Origin: Azadirachta indica
Lineage: Eukaryota; Streptophyta; Magnoliopsida; Sapindales; Meliaceae
DNA length: 64,000 bases
NCBI GenBank assembly: GCA_022749755.1
Contig: CM040452.1
Location: forward strand, 10,620,350 to 10,684,349
Reading direction: 5' to 3'
Below the pieces are notes generated by a model. It did not search any database. It was not told the DNA's origin and worked only from the letters and a program-made list of their open reading frames with translations. The position numbers and the translations under genes are program-made. Shown here one piece after another: positions 33,071-45,067 of the stretch. Numbering within the stretch: position 1 is the first letter of the stretch; every line of letters starts with the position of its first letter.

Positions 33071-33984
33071 TTACTATAGATTGTGTTTGTACAGAAATTT
33101 GAATTTCTAGTATTATGGGATATTGTAAAAAGTAAATTCGCATAAACTATAATGGTCCTAGACTGGAAGCATTATTTAGTTAATTCAATCAATAACATCC
33201 CTATGTCTTCTTCAAGCAAACCAACCTGGCAGGCGATGGGTCAACGGCTTAGCATGATCGCGGTAGAAGTGATTACCTTGTGGTGGTGCGTCAATGGTGG
33301 TGGCGATAGAAGCAATGATGGCGTGCAAGATGGAGAAGCAACGACCGCAGGCTGCATGGGAAAAAATAAAGACAGCAAGCAAGGGCGAGAATGGTGCTGT
33401 TAGTTCTGAAATATCTAATAATGGTGGTTGTTGTGGCTTCCGTCGATTGAGTTTTGGCTAGGTATGAGAGGCAGCTGCGAGTTATTAAATTGAGGTTGAA
33501 CAAATTAAAAGACTAAGGTTTTGTAATTTTGTTTATAGATATAAGTTAACAAGGCGATTAGGACAGAGTAGAACATATAATCTCCGAATCTACCTCAAAT
33601 TTCAAACGAATTCATTTTTTGAGCCCCAAACCCATTTTTAGAGTAAAATTAACACCCCGTACCTGCTCTAAACAGGATAGGTGCACATGGGTTTGGAGAT
33701 TTTTTTCCATCTATAAGTGATATGGATTAAAATATTAAAAATTAAGTAAATTATGTCTTAATTCCCTATTTTTTAGAGTTTAGGGATAAAAATGTTATTT
33801 ACCCATTATGTACTATAAGAGCTGCTTGTTATCCCTTCTTGTCTATTACTCTATTTTCACCCTAAAATATGCTTTAAAATACTCATTTTATTTGTACATT
33901 TATTAATAAAATTTTTTTAAATTATACTTTTATTTAATATAGCCTGATAAATACAAACATAGTCCAAATTAATTCTAATTTATT
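33071..33984. other. Less A+T-rich stretch, unassigned
   Basis: It contains short open frames on both strands (33152-33403 +, 33503-33291 -) and a GTGGTGG/CCACCA-rich segment at 33280-33330. On the minus strand CACCACAAG followed by GTAATC at about 33275 looks like a splice donor, so this could be an upstream exon of the gene remnant at 32720-33070. That is only inference. From 33600 on it is A+T-rich with nothing recognisable. Confidence 0.3.
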
Positions 33985-35100
33985 AAGTATTTTAAAATTT
34001 TGAGTTATTTTCAACTAACTACTTTAAAATTGTTTGTATTCCATTATAATATAACAATTATTTTAATGCTACACTATAGTATAAAAAAATTGAAAATATT
34101 TTGTTGAGTTATAAATTTTTAACATTTGTTCAAAAAAATTTAATACTTGATGAACAATGACCAATATGCCCTTACATATTATAAAAGATCGTAAGTGACA
34201 ATTATAACCCTAGGATTTGAAAAAAATACTACACAAAACACATATATTTACATGATGCAATCCTCCTATTTTTCCTTCTCTCTCCCCCTAATCGTCCTTC
34301 TCTACACAAACCTAACATCAATGTTTAATCACAATTCTTACCCCAACTTAACTACTACCCTAGCACTAATAGCACAAATGAAATCCTGTGAATCAAACAC
34401 TAGATTTGTCTAAGATTTTATCAATGGAATATTACAAAACCCACAACCACAACCACAACCACCACCCCTAACCCTACCATCACCAAACCCTAATCCCAAA
34501 AGAAATCACACTCCAAGCTATCAACACCATAATCCACCATAAAACAAGCCATTGACCTCCAAAAGAAAGAAAAAAAAAAAAAGTGCCATTGACATCCAAA
34601 GAAAACACTCCACAAAATCTTCCTCCTCTTCTCTTCATCTTCCTCTCCCTCGTCTCCATTGCCCAATCTCAATCCCCAATCGAAAGCAGAGTGTAGGTGG
34701 TGCGTGTGGTGCGTGGTGACAAACTTGATTTATTACAAGCAACAACAAAGAATTAGAGATGAGTGCGTGACAGCTGGTGGCAAAGCTCATTTTGATGGGG
34801 GTGTGGCAGCGTAGGTGTTTTCTTAGGGTTTTGGTTTTAAAGTTAAAAATTAGTTTTTATTAGGGTTTTTATTTATTTTATAAATTTTAATTAAAAAATA
34901 TTATCCATTATGGTAGGTTTAGGCATAAAAACAATTTTACCTTTACACCGATTAATTTTTTTGACAATCGTTTATACTTTATAGCTCAATAAGATATTTT
35001 CAATCTTTTTTTACTATAGTGTAGCAATTAAAATAATTATTATATCACAATGAAATACATAGTTTTAGAGTAATTAGTTAAAAAAACACCCAAAATTTTT
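33985..35100. mobile_element. Long-TIR DNA element, about 1.1 kb
   Basis: The left arm (about 33985-34165) is the reverse complement of the right arm (about 34920-35100): AACTAACTACTTTAAAA (34012) faces a TTTTAGAGTAATTAGTTA stretch (35063), and TGCTACACTATAGTA (34067) faces TACTATAGTGTAGCAA (35013). Arms are roughly 180 bp. The interior is CT-rich to C-rich on the plus strand (34255-34680) and lacks a transposase frame. It fits a Mutator-like or other TIR non-autonomous element. No clear TSD was found. Confidence 0.7.
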
Positions 35101-35532
35101 TATACATTCATAAAATTATTCATCACACCGAAAAACTTTTATGAAAATAAACATTAGTTAAAATTGAAAAACAAAAGAATCTACCAGAACAAAAACCAAA
35201 AATCTAATTCAACAATAAAAAAAATTATTTTACGTTTATAGTTTGTTTGCGTTTTACCAACAAAGAGACAAAAACTTTTAGAAAGATGAGTTTGTATATA
35301 GATAAAGTTTATTAAATTGATATAGCTGGGTATATCCAACATGTTATGCTTTTATTTCTTTGTTAAAAAAGTTCATTTTTTTCTTCAAGTAAAATAAAAT
35401 TTTACACCTAAATCACTATTTCTTCTTTAATTATTAGTATATTTATAATTTCTTTTTAAATCTGTTAATTGTGATTTTTTTTTTTTTTAGCAATTATACA
35501 TTGCCTTTCATTTGTTTTCCTTAAAATTTTTT
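35101..35532. other. A+T-rich spacer, nothing recognised
   Basis: Poly-T at 35476-35490. No frame or repeat recognised. Confidence 0.5.
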
Positions 35533-35699
35533 GGGAATTAACACATCTCCCCTAAAATTTGGAAAACTCGTATATAGATGGAAGGTTTGAAGAAAGCCAT
35601 GCATACATTGACAGAAATGTCCAAGAATCAAGACCAAATTTCAAGTGCTAGTATTTGCCCTATTTTGTTGAACTTTTACCATTGTCAGAGGGGTAGAAT

Positions 35700-36503
35700 T
35701 CCAAATTTTTTTTGTAATCATTGGGGTATCATTTCGGACCATGATTGGAAAGATAAAGATGTCAACTTTCCAATAAATTTTACGATGCTCAATTTAAAGT
35801 TCTCTAGAAGGAGTTATGGTTAATTCGATTACAAGATATTCATAGCCAAAGTCAATCTAACTTGCACAAACTTGGGGAAGCTTCAATCAAACTTCAAAGC
35901 AATTAATTAATGGTTTAGACTTCCAAGTTAAATTTAACATTTTTTTAAAATATCACCTGCCTTTTTTTAATTATTTTTAAAAGTTTGCAACTCTTTTCTT
36001 AATCAAAATCAAGTTTTAGTTGTCCTCTTTATTTTGTCAAAAGTTGTAACTAAATTTCTTGCTTCTTAGTTATCTAGTTAGATTTGTCAACATTGTAACG
36101 TACTTTTCCTTACTCATTGTCAAAGTATTAGTTGCATTGTTGGGGTTTTCAATGATTTTGAACTATTTTCAAGATTATGTGCTTACCTATGCTTGAAGGG
36201 TTGTTCTAAGATGAGCCTATATAAGTGCTCTAAATTGTAATTTAAAAATATAGAATAGAAGTGATTTGAGTTGAGTTTTATACACCTTTGGTGTTCTATT
36301 AACACTTTATCTCTTTGGAAGAATCCATTGAGTGGTGAGTTTTCTTCTTTTTCAACCTTTGTTTAGCAACTTTAAGATGGTGATTTATGTGTCTTTTTTG
36401 TTGCTATTCTTAAAAAGAGAGATTATTAACCCTTTTATTTAGTAAGTGTTTAATTCTCTTAAACAAATCCAAATTTTCAGTATTAATTTGATATCAGAGC
36501 TAT
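35700..36503 (+). repeat. Probable copia-type LTR end followed by an initiator-Met PBS
   Basis: A TATA-like CCTATATAAG at 36219-36228 is followed by about 250 bp and then TTGATATCAGAGCTATC at 36487-36503, a near match to the TGGTATCAGAGC PBS used by copia elements (initiator tRNA-Met). Further ATCAAAGTTATC-like repeats follow to 36540. This looks like a 5' LTR plus leader whose rest was separated by insertion of E at 36562. The LTR start is uncertain and no second LTR was found. The open frame 35578-35823 is unassigned. Confidence 0.45.
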
Positions 36504-36562
36504 CCTCTAGTATCAAAGTTATCTTCCAATATCAAAACCTGATTTTTTCATTATCAAAGTCA

Positions 36563-39500
36563 TGTAACATCCCTAATTCTAAGAAATTTTGACAGAATTT
36601 CAGTTATAATATAGTATACGCCAAATAAGTAATCTTCCAAATTTTTATAATTTCACACTAAACATGTCCGACAAAATTAAATACCAACTCTTTCATCTCA
36701 TTGATTCACACAAAAGATGATCAGTTCCACAATTTCTAAAATCTAAATATGAACATGAAAATTACATCCACACTACATGTTGTAAAATTTTTCTCCTAAT
36801 ATTACATATAATTTTAAAGGTAGTTAGGTCCTGATCTTGGAGTATCCTTTGCTTCTATTTACAAATTCAGCATTGTTTAAACCTGAAAAGTAGGGGTGAG
36901 TGCTACAACTTAAAGGTTGTAACTTTCAAGTATAGGTTGTCTCAAGTAATAAAGTTCGGAAGTCCGAGTGTCGGTCCACATGGAATATGTTATATTAAGT
37001 CCACAAATCCAAATGTCTAAATATTACAAGTCCAAATATTCCAATATTATAAGAAATGAAGTGAATTTACTTATTGTCAAATTTAAATTCAATATTATTA
37101 TATATTAGGGCATTAGGAATCCATTTTAATGATTTGTATAGAACTTATTCTTGATCCTTTTTTTTTAAAGAAAAACACAATTAAGAATCAAAAGAAGTGA
37201 TCTTAATTGGATGATGAAAACAAAACATTTAAGCACAAAGAAATCAAAAGACTTACCTTTTAGTTGATGGTGAAAAACTATAAGTTGCCTTACTCTTGAT
37301 ATGTAGAAAATATCCAAGCATTCAATGTACCATTTGTTAACAATGAATCAAGGTTTCTAACAATTCAAAATCACTTGCAAAATATAGTACTCAATTAATA
37401 AAAAGATTAACAATGAAGAACAAAATAAAGGATCAAATAACAAAACTATAAAATCATCAAAAGTTCACCCTTAGCCCTAATTACGAAATTAGAAATATAT
37501 CATTTAATTGAAGTTCAAATTACAACAAGAAAATAAAAATGGAAACAAAACTGATCCCTTCCTCACTTCCACGTCTTCCTTTATATAGGTAAAACAAAAG
37601 ACATTCCACATGTGTGAACATAATTTGGTCAATTTCTAATTAATCACGCTCTACCAACTTCCAACATATCTTTGACCATGAAAACCACCGAATTTCGTAA
37701 ACCATCCTTCTTCAAAGTTGTAGGTGGATGACTCATCTTTCTAATGGTCCATATCTCGCTCTTATTTCTATTTTAGACCGTAAGTGGTGTTGAAAATAGG
37801 CAGAAATGTTCAAGTCGCATTTCTCCACCGCCCTTCTAGAATGATAGATATTTTTGGTAACCGACCAGTTAAAATTTGAGAAAGTATAAAACATAAACAA
37901 TTTAGATCCCTTTCTCAGCGTTTTTAGATCACTTAACCATATAATTTTTCGTTACATATTTTAGGGAGATACGGCCCAAATACAGAAGCATGTTGGGTTG
38001 GTTCAAAGATGCACTTGAGTTTTGTTGAATCCCAATTTTGTCCCATTAATTGCTCGAACTGGTCCAACCTTTAGCTTACAAAGTTGTGAAATGATGAGTT
38101 TATATTTGTTCAGCCTAAGAATCGTATCAATTGATAATTTGGATTGAAAGATACGCTCATTATACTAAACCTGCGCAAAACCAACTATTTAGTCCAATTC
38201 ATGTTTCACAATTCAATATAAAGGAAAATGCTTCATTATTGGGGAATAGAAGAACATTATTAAGTGTGAATCATAATATTTCTCTTGATAAACCTACACT
38301 TTTAAACATTTATCAGTGAGCTAATGCCTAGTAGATATTTATACACAAAGGCAGCTTTAAAATTTAAGATAAACAAATTTGAACACAAAAGACTTCTTAA
38401 TTCCAAACAAAAAGTGTAGTAAGATATCAAACCAAAATTTTAATTTCAATATTTATACAAACAGCATAAAACACATTAATTCCATCATAAAAAAAAATTT
38501 TCATAAATTTTGCGCTTACGTATTTTACAGGCATTATTGCGAAGAACCGCCGCTCTATAACTGGCCATACGTACTTCAGGGACATTATTTCCAAAGACCG
38601 TCGACCTAAACACTAGTGCCACATCACAACAATGACCATGACTATCACATTTTTTTTTTATCAAATACATTCACAATATTTCCATACAAATCACACATTT
38701 TAAAAATTCAACACGCGTTGATACAATTTTCTTTCTGTATTTAAAAACTTAATGTTCATATGAAAATTACTGTTTAAATCCGATTCGAAAAATAAGTAAT
38801 TGGATCAACACGTGGTACTTCAGAAATTTTATATGCATTTATCAAACATTAACTGTAATTAAACACCCTACTTTTCAGTTTTCGAAATTAAAATCTACCA
38901 AAAGTATATAAACACCTACCTGACAAACGTGTCACAATTTTATTACTCTATCGACTTTTCTATCTCCTTCGAATTACCTCCTAGTATCAATTTAACAATA
39001 ATAGTAAATAATGATTCAATAATAATAAACAACAGTCTAACTTGATTATTTTAAAAAATAAATATTTATACATACATATATAAATACATATCCATATACT
39101 AACAGTTTAATTTTCGACAATTAAATAAAATAACATACTAATCTTTAAATTAAAAATCGATGATTGAAATTTATAAATTTAAGGCTAAACCTGTCTTCTG
39201 GCCCTTCTTCGTTTCTTTTCTTTCTTTCTTTTTTCCAATTGAAAAGAAAGAAAGAAAAACAAAATTTTTATATGCACCGCTTGAATTAATTTTCATTTAA
39301 TTATTATTATTTTATTTTAGTAATTGCCAACACATTATTCATGCACGTAACCAACCCCTTTCCTTTAAATTAAAACACTTGACCTCTCTTAATTTCGATC
39401 AAACCCTTCAACTTCTTTTTTTATACTTTTAACCCACAACAAAACTTATATTACTTAATAATTTTATTCCTTTGAAATCAAAACATATTCACCTTAATAA

Positions 39501-39634
39501 AACCTTTTGAAAGATAAAAATAAAAATAAAAATAAACATATCTATCTTATAAGTTCAAAAGTATTATGTCATCATATAAAGTAAACATACTTAGCACGTG
39601 TATTCTAATTAAAGCAAGAACCCAGGGTATTACA
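36563..39634 (-). repeat. 3' LTR of E, interrupted by solo LTR A4
   Basis: Without A4 and one TSD copy it is about 1650 bp, close to the 1638 bp of the 5' LTR, and the two align throughout. A two-unit minisatellite stretch lies at about 38515-38625. On the minus strand TGTCAG is followed by GTAGGT at 38920-38915, a candidate splice donor conserved in the family. Confidence 0.88.
36901..38315 (-). repeat. A4: solo LTR of family A
   Basis: 1415 bp. On the minus strand it starts TGATAAATG and ends TTGTAGCA, like the other family A LTRs. It is flanked by the perfect 5-bp TSD GTGAG (36896-36900 and 38316-38320), so it is a clean insertion that later lost its internal region by LTR-LTR recombination. 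The uninterrupted host sequence is seen in E's other LTR around 45410. The frame 38131-38319 inside is part of the LTR. Confidence 0.95.
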
Positions 39635-39658
39635 ACCTTCTCACCTAAAAAAATTTTC
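39635..39658 (-). other. Polypurine-type primer region of E
   Basis: On the minus strand a run AAAATTTTTTTAGGTGAGAAGGT precedes the LTR. The corresponding site in D is AAGGCAAGGAGCAT (57120-57133). Confidence 0.65.
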
Positions 39659-39895
39659 GCCCTCGAAATTTATATATCCAACCGAAATAACTCGGGGTAT
39701 TGGGATCGCATCCGATCCTCAAGTTCCCATGTAGCTTCCTCCATCCTATGATGCTACCACAAAACCTTCACCAATCAGATGATCTTTTTGCAAATAACTT
39801 GTTCTTTATGATCAAGGATTTAAACAGGCTTCTCTTCATAGGAGACATCCTCGTTCAATGTAAGATCTTTCCATTTCAAGCATGTGAAGGATCTA
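39640..39895 (-). pseudogene. E chromodomain (integrase C-terminal)
   Basis: On the minus strand after the integrase C-terminal frame the translation reads LTLNEDVSYEEKPV, then ILDHKEQV, LVKVLW and EEATWELEDRMRSQYPELF, ending in a stop close to the polypurine run. This is the pattern of retrotransposon chromodomains (the W in VLW, the EEATWE block). Chromodomains bind histone tails and steer integration toward heterochromatin in chromoviruses. Three stops interrupt the segment. Confidence 0.8.
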
Positions 39896-41265
39896 ACTGG
39901 TACTTCTTAAGCATTGAGACATGAAAAAGATCGTGGATTTGTAACAGCTGGGAAGGCAAAGGTAATCTATAAGATACTTGACCAATTCGTTCTAAAATCT
40001 CAAAGGGACTAATAAACCTTGAAGCAAGCTTTCCACTTTTCTCGAACCTAGCTATTTTGGTATGAGGTTTAACCTTTAAGAAAACATGATTACCCACTTC
40101 AAATTCTAATGGTCTCCGTGTATGATCTACGTAACTCTTCTGACGACTTTGAGCTGTAAGAAGTCGTTGCCTAATCATCTTTACTTTCTCAGTGGTTTCT
40201 CTTATCAATTTAGGTCCTACTATTAATGCCTCACCAACTTCTGCCCAACAAATAGGAGATCAATAAGGTCTACCATATAATGCCTTAAAAGGAGCCATTC
40301 CAAGACTAGTTTGGTAGCTATTGTTCTAAGAAAATTCAATTAAAGATAAATGCTCAACCCAAGAGCCTTGAAAATCTAAAAGCACAAGATCTAAGCATAT
40401 CCTCTAACACTTCGATAACTCTCTTGGATTATCTATTTGTCTGAGGATGATAAACTGTACTAAAATTCAACTGAGTGCCCATAGCTTTCTGCAAACTTCT
40501 CTAAAATTGCGAGGTAAATCTTGTATCTTTATCGGATACAATTGATTAGGGCACATCATGTAGTCTGACTATCTCCTGGACATACAATCTACTTAAATAT
40601 TCTGAAGGATCAGTAGATTTGACAGGTAGAAAGTGAGCAGAATTCGTTAATCTGTCCACAATTACCCATACACTTTCATGGTTCTTTCGAGTTTTGGCTA
40701 GCTTTCTTACAAAATCCATAGTTATATGCTCTTATTTCTATTCTGCTACTGGAAGAGGTTGGAGTAACCCTGCTAGTTTTTTATGTTCTACTTTCACATG
40801 TTGGCATGTCAAACACTTAGTCACGAATTCCCCCACATCTCAATTCATCCCCTTCCACCAAAAACATCTGCACAAGTCTTGGTACATCTTCGTACCACCA
40901 CGGTATATAGTAAATTTGGACTTATGAGCCTCACTAAGCACATCTTTTCTAAGAGACTCATCTGATGGTATGAAAAGTCTACCAGCAAACCTTAAAATAC
41001 CCAACGAATCTATAAACCACCGCTCAATTACCTCACCATTCTCTAACTTGGCTTGTACTAAATTAGCTTCAGGATCACTTTGCTGAGCAGTAATCATCTT
41101 CTGAAAGATGGTAGGTTGGGCTATTAGATTGAACAAGAAGGGGCAGCTTTCTGATTCATTAATCCTCAAATCAAAATTATCTAAATCATTACATAATTTC
41201 CACCTTAGACAGGAAAATCTTGCCAACGTGCCCTGAGATTTCCTACTCAAGGCATCTGCTACCAT
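39876..41265 (-). pseudogene. E integrase
   Basis: The frame 41265-40840 starts in the RNase H/integrase linker (VADALSRKSQG) and holds the N-terminal zinc-binding region to FWWKGMN. The core in broken frames has EHITMDFV (first Asp, about 40725) and IVSDKDTRF (second Asp, about 40545). In the third motif (SKRVIEVLEDM, about 40420) the position of the catalytic Glu appears as Lys. The C-terminal frame 40208-39876 has PLEFEVGNHVFLKV (the GPY/F-type region) and IHDLFHVSMLKKY. Integrase inserts the cDNA into the genome. Stops and the Glu change inactivate it. Confidence 0.85.
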
Positions 41266-41349
41266 ATTAGCCTTACTAAGATAACAATGTAAGGTGAAAT
41301 CATAATCTTATAGGTATTCCATCCATCTTATTTGCCTCAAGTTAAGATC

Positions 41350-41700
41350 CTTTTGAGTAGAAAGATATCAAAGACTTTTATAATATGAGAATACTTCAAA
41401 CTTCTCACCGTACAAATAATGTCTCCATATCTTTAATGCAAATACAATGGCAGCAACTTCTAAGTCATGTGTAGGATAGTTATGCTCATGGGTCTTAAGT
41501 TGGCGTGAACTATATGCTACCACTCTCCTTGACTGGATCAAAACACAACTAAGACTCACACGTGAAGCATTACAATAAACTGTGTATCCTACACCCCGCT
41601 CAGGAATAATTAAAACTGTGGCTAAGGTCAAATGATTTTTCAACTTTATAAAGGCTTGCTCAAATTCATCGTTCCACTCAAATTTTACCTATTTTCTAGT
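41350..41700 (-). pseudogene. E RNase H
   Basis: The frame 41643-41368 has [20 protein letters not shown] and [34 protein letters not shown]. The first catalytic residue, normally Asp in YCDAS, is Asn here. The Glu in HDLE is retained. The same Asp-to-Asn state is seen in D (YTVCCN). The frame stops before the last catalytic segment. Confidence 0.85.
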
Positions 41701-42590
41701 TAATTGAATCAAAGGTGCTGCTATTCGAGAAAAATCTTTCACAAATCTACGGTAATATCTTGCTAGACCTAAGAAACTTCTAATTTCTGATACATTTTTC
41801 GGCTTATTCCAGCTAAGCACTGCCTCTACCTTAGCAGGGTCCATAGAAATACCCCTTATTTTGACACCACATGTCCAAAAAATTTAACTTTAGTCATCCA
41901 GAACTCACATTTACTCCGTTTTGCATATAAATGGTGTTCCCTCAACACTTGTAAAGTAATGCGCAAGTGTTGCTCATGCTCCTCCTTTGACTTTGAATAT
42001 ATTAAATATTGTCAACAAACACTACCACAAACTGATCAAGATAAGGGTGAAAAATTCTATACATCTGATCCATAAATGCCACAAGAGCATTAGTTAAACC
42101 AAAAGGCATTACTACGAACTCAAAATGCCCATATCTAGTACAAAAAGTCGTCTTTGGGATATTTTCATCTTTAACCCTCAACTAGTGGTAACCTGATCGA
42201 AGGTCGATCTTTGAGAAGTATTTAGAACCACGCAGTTGATTATACAAGTCATCAATTCTAGGTAAAGGACATTTGTTCTTCACTATCACTCGGTTCAATT
42301 ATCTGTAGTCTACATACAACCTTAAACTCCCATTCTTCTTTTTGGCAAATAAAACTGGCATTCCTCAAGGAGAACTACTAGGTCGAATAAACCCCTTATC
42401 TAATAATTCTTTCAACTGAATCTTTAACTCTTGTAGTTCAACTGGTGCCATCCTATGCGAGGCTACTAAAATTGGTGAGGTACAAGTATATGTTTCAATA
42501 GTGAAATCTATTTCTCTCTTAGAGGGTAATCCGGGTAAATTTTCAAGAAATACATCTTGAAACTCATCAATTACTGGAATAGTTAGAATT
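41700..42590 (-). pseudogene. E reverse transcriptase
   Basis: The N-terminal part is in the frame 42781-42365 (VIDEFQDVF, KREIDFTIE, ELKIQLKELLDKGFIRPSSSP). Further motifs, in broken frames: PVLFAKKKNGSLRLYVDYR (about 42340), [14 protein letters not shown] (about 42220), and the active-site box FVDN (about 42018-42007) where the family has Y/FVDD, so one catalytic Asp has become Asn. [17 protein letters not shown] (about 41780-41730) is the connection. Inactive. Confidence 0.85.
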
Positions 42591-42599
42591 ACTGAATCA

Positions 42600-43112
42600 C
42601 TAGTATCATAACTCATCACATTTGCCACCCATCCTAAATAATCTTTTTGTTCATTATACCCAATATAGGTACAATGATGCTTGGCCCTCTTACTCCCAAC
42701 AATATGAAATCTTTCATCATTGGAAAGATAAATAGTTACCCTTTTTCTTTGGTAATCTATAATGGCATAGAAAAATGACAACTAATCTATACTTAATAAC
42801 ACATCATAATACACCATTTTTATCACCCACATCAATTTTACAATTATTACACATCCTATCCAAATTTATTCTACCTCCAACAGACGTTTCAACAAATAAC
42901 TCATGTTCTAAAAGTTCAGTCTCTATACCCAAAAAAGATACAAGTTCTGCTGAAATAAAGGAATGCGTAGCACTAGAATCGAATAATATTCTAGCCCAAG
43001 TATTGAATAAAAGAAAAATACCTTCTACTACAGCATGATCTGGTAGATCCACCTTCTGAGTGATAGCGTAAGCCCTACCCTGAACTTTGGGTCTTCCTCG
43101 CCCTTGTGACAC
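42600..43112 (-). pseudogene. E aspartic protease
   Basis: The frame 43112-42804 begins with a basic GRGRPKVQGRAYAIT stretch and has ILFDSSATHSFIS, the DSGATHSFIS catalytic loop with Gly replaced by Ser but Asp intact. A frame break at about 42805 separates the YDVILGMDWL-like strand. The frame 42781-42365 resumes with FYAIIDYQRKRVTIYLS. It is the Gag-Pol processing enzyme in intact relatives. Confidence 0.82.
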
Positions 43113-43199
43113 TTGGGACCTCTGAGGTGACTTCTCATAATTTCTTTATTGTGGTTGTCTACCTTGCTGACTTTGTTGTGCTATTGATTGAGCATTCCT

Positions 43200-44218
43200 T
43201 GGCTGTGAGCTAGGCATTTGACTCGATGTCTGTATCAGACATGGACACTAGTTTCGATAATGGCCACGTTCTCCACATTCAAAACATACATTTAAAGGTA
43301 TATGGGACCTCTGGTCATCTTAGGTGCTTCCTTAAATAGATCTGGTTGTTTGGCCTTGTGTTTGCCTTAAGCACAGACATATATTTCGATGATGCCTCTG
43401 TTGCCCACACTCGAAACACACACCTAACATCCTGCGGGAACCCCGGTTATCATGAATTGGGGACTAACTTTTCATCTGTTTCTTTTCCCCCCATTTAGGA
43501 AGCTTCTGGTAAGAACTTATCTTCTTCGATTCAACTATTTACTTGATCTCTTCCTCATCTTGTTCTATCATTAAAGCTTGTTCAACCATTTCTAAAAAGT
43601 TTTAAAGGTTCAACACTACAAGTTCATGTTGAAGTGATGGCCTTAAACCTTTCACAAACTGCTTAATCATATATTTTTCCCTCGAAATCATTGAAGTAGC
43701 AAATTGGCTTAGTGCTTCAAACTTTGGCTCATATTGTGCCACTGACATATTTCCCTGAGTTAGATGAATAAATTTATTAAGCATGGCATCACAAAATACC
43801 TAAGGAAAATATTTACCTATGAAGGCTTCTTTGAAAATATCCCATGTCCACTCTTCCTCCGGTTTTGTAATCTTAACAGTATTATCTATCAATGATTTAC
43901 TTGTTCAATCAATTGAAATGTTGTAAGTTTAACTCAAATCTCTTTGGGTGCTTGCATAGCATCCAGGATCCGGTTAATTTGCTCTACCCACTCCTCGACA
44001 ATTAATGGGCTAGACTTTCCACTAAAGGTTGGAGGATTGAGTTTTTTGAATTTACTCAATGCTAACATATTTTGACCTCCATTACCATTACCCTGATTTT
44101 GAGAATTACTGGTAATTCTGTGAAGAGCAGTAACAAATTCTCTCATCGTTTGGCGAAACTCACCAAACTCTTCCTCGCTTTGTGAAGATGATACCTCTAT
44201 TTATCTATTATCAGACAT
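43200..44218 (-). pseudogene. E gag with two CCHC zinc knuckles
   Basis: The ATG at 44218 opens MSDNR then a stop. The same frame continues with EEEFGEF and 44146-43934 MREFVTALHRITSN...LSKFKKLNPPTFSGKSSPLIVEEWV, the capsid start of chromoviruses. The frame 43784-43602 has FIHLTQGNMSVAQYEPKFEALSQFA. Then come two knuckles on the minus strand: CFECGQQRHHRNIC (about 43415-43374) and CFECGERGHYRN followed by a stop and C (about 43285-43244). Each has C-x2-C-x4-H-x4-C spacing. Gag coats the element RNA. At least four breaks. Confidence 0.85.
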
Positions 44219-44479
44219 ACTGAAATAATAGATTTTATATCACAACAGTCAAAGTAAAGCAGCACAAAATGAGTAAGTCTCAATAATACAAGTAAAACAA
44301 AAGTCATTTATACATTGATCATATAAGTTTATAACTCTTTAAAATAAAACCAACAAAGGATAACAAACTTAAGTTACCCTATATAGTTATATACAAAAAC
44401 ACTACATATATACAAAAGGTTAATTGTTATTTAGTTTGTCTTCCCTACATCTCACCACCACTTTGCATAAGTGTCTTTG

Positions 44480-44978
44480 ATAATAACAGGCTCAAAAGGT
44501 TTCTCCATCCTAACAGGAAAAGGATACAGTGTTATTGATTACTTCTCATTAGTCTCACCCGTTGTGCTTTCCTCACCCTTAAAACTTGCCTTACCTACTA
44601 AACTTTCTTTTAATTTCTTCATCCAGTGCCTTTCAGTCCTATAAGTATTTAGAATCTTCTAGTATAGTATAAACATCATATCACGAGTTTATTCTGATTC
44701 ACTCCCTTATCGTAAACCTTTAAACTCATTAACGTCTCATTCCTTACATCTTTACGAGTATGTAGACCTAGATCAGTATCTGAATAACGCATAATAGTCC
44801 CTACGAATTTCTCTCTCATCCTATTAGTGTACATTCTTCGCAAGTCCTTCACGAGAATGCCACCTAGAGCACACTGCTCATTCCTTTTACATAAGTCCAC
44901 TTGTCGTACTTGGTCCTTCCCATACTGCAAGACCAAATATATTACAATTAAAAGTTTATATATAATAATAAAGTACAA
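44480..44978 (-). CDS. E pre-gag reading frame, conserved with D, function unknown
   Basis: It lies between the PBS and gag. The open frame 44978-44676 contains QYGKDQVRQVDLCKRNEQC, then GGILVKDLRRMYTNRMREKF and TRKDVRNETLMSLKVYDKG. Past a stop, similarity to D continues (NTYRTERHWMKKLKESLVG, then EPV...DTYAK) to about 44480. D has the same sequence order at 51851-52317. A 3' splice-site-like GGTCTTGCAG ends at 44925, directly before TATGGG. I do not recognise a domain. The predicted protein is basic and polar. It could be an accessory protein, a captured host exon, or an untranslated conserved leader. Confidence 0.5.
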
Positions 44979-45044
44979 GTAACGATAGGCTAAAATGTCT
45001 CTAAAACTTTCCCATCGTCATAAAAGATGTCTACAGAATCTTAA

Positions 45045-45062
45045 TCCTAAATTTTGATACCA
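45045..45062 (-). other. PBS of E, initiator tRNA-Met type
   Basis: On the minus strand TGGTATCAAAATTTAGGA, five bases after the LTR end TGTTACA. It matches the TGGTATCAGAGC start of initiator-Met PBSs except at two positions. Confidence 0.8.
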
Positions 45063-45067
45063 ACTTT

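Noticed and set aside
34438..34500. CCCTAACCCTACC and ACAACCACAACC units resembling telomere repeats
   Set aside because: Only a few irregular CCCTAA-like units mixed with CCAC repeats. Plant telomere repeats are regular CCCTAAA. It is low-complexity sequence inside a TIR element.
38131..38319. 62-residue frame, repeated at 61012-61209
   Set aside because: Its conservation is explained by both copies being part of family A LTRs A4 and A5. It crosses the LTR end into flanking DNA.
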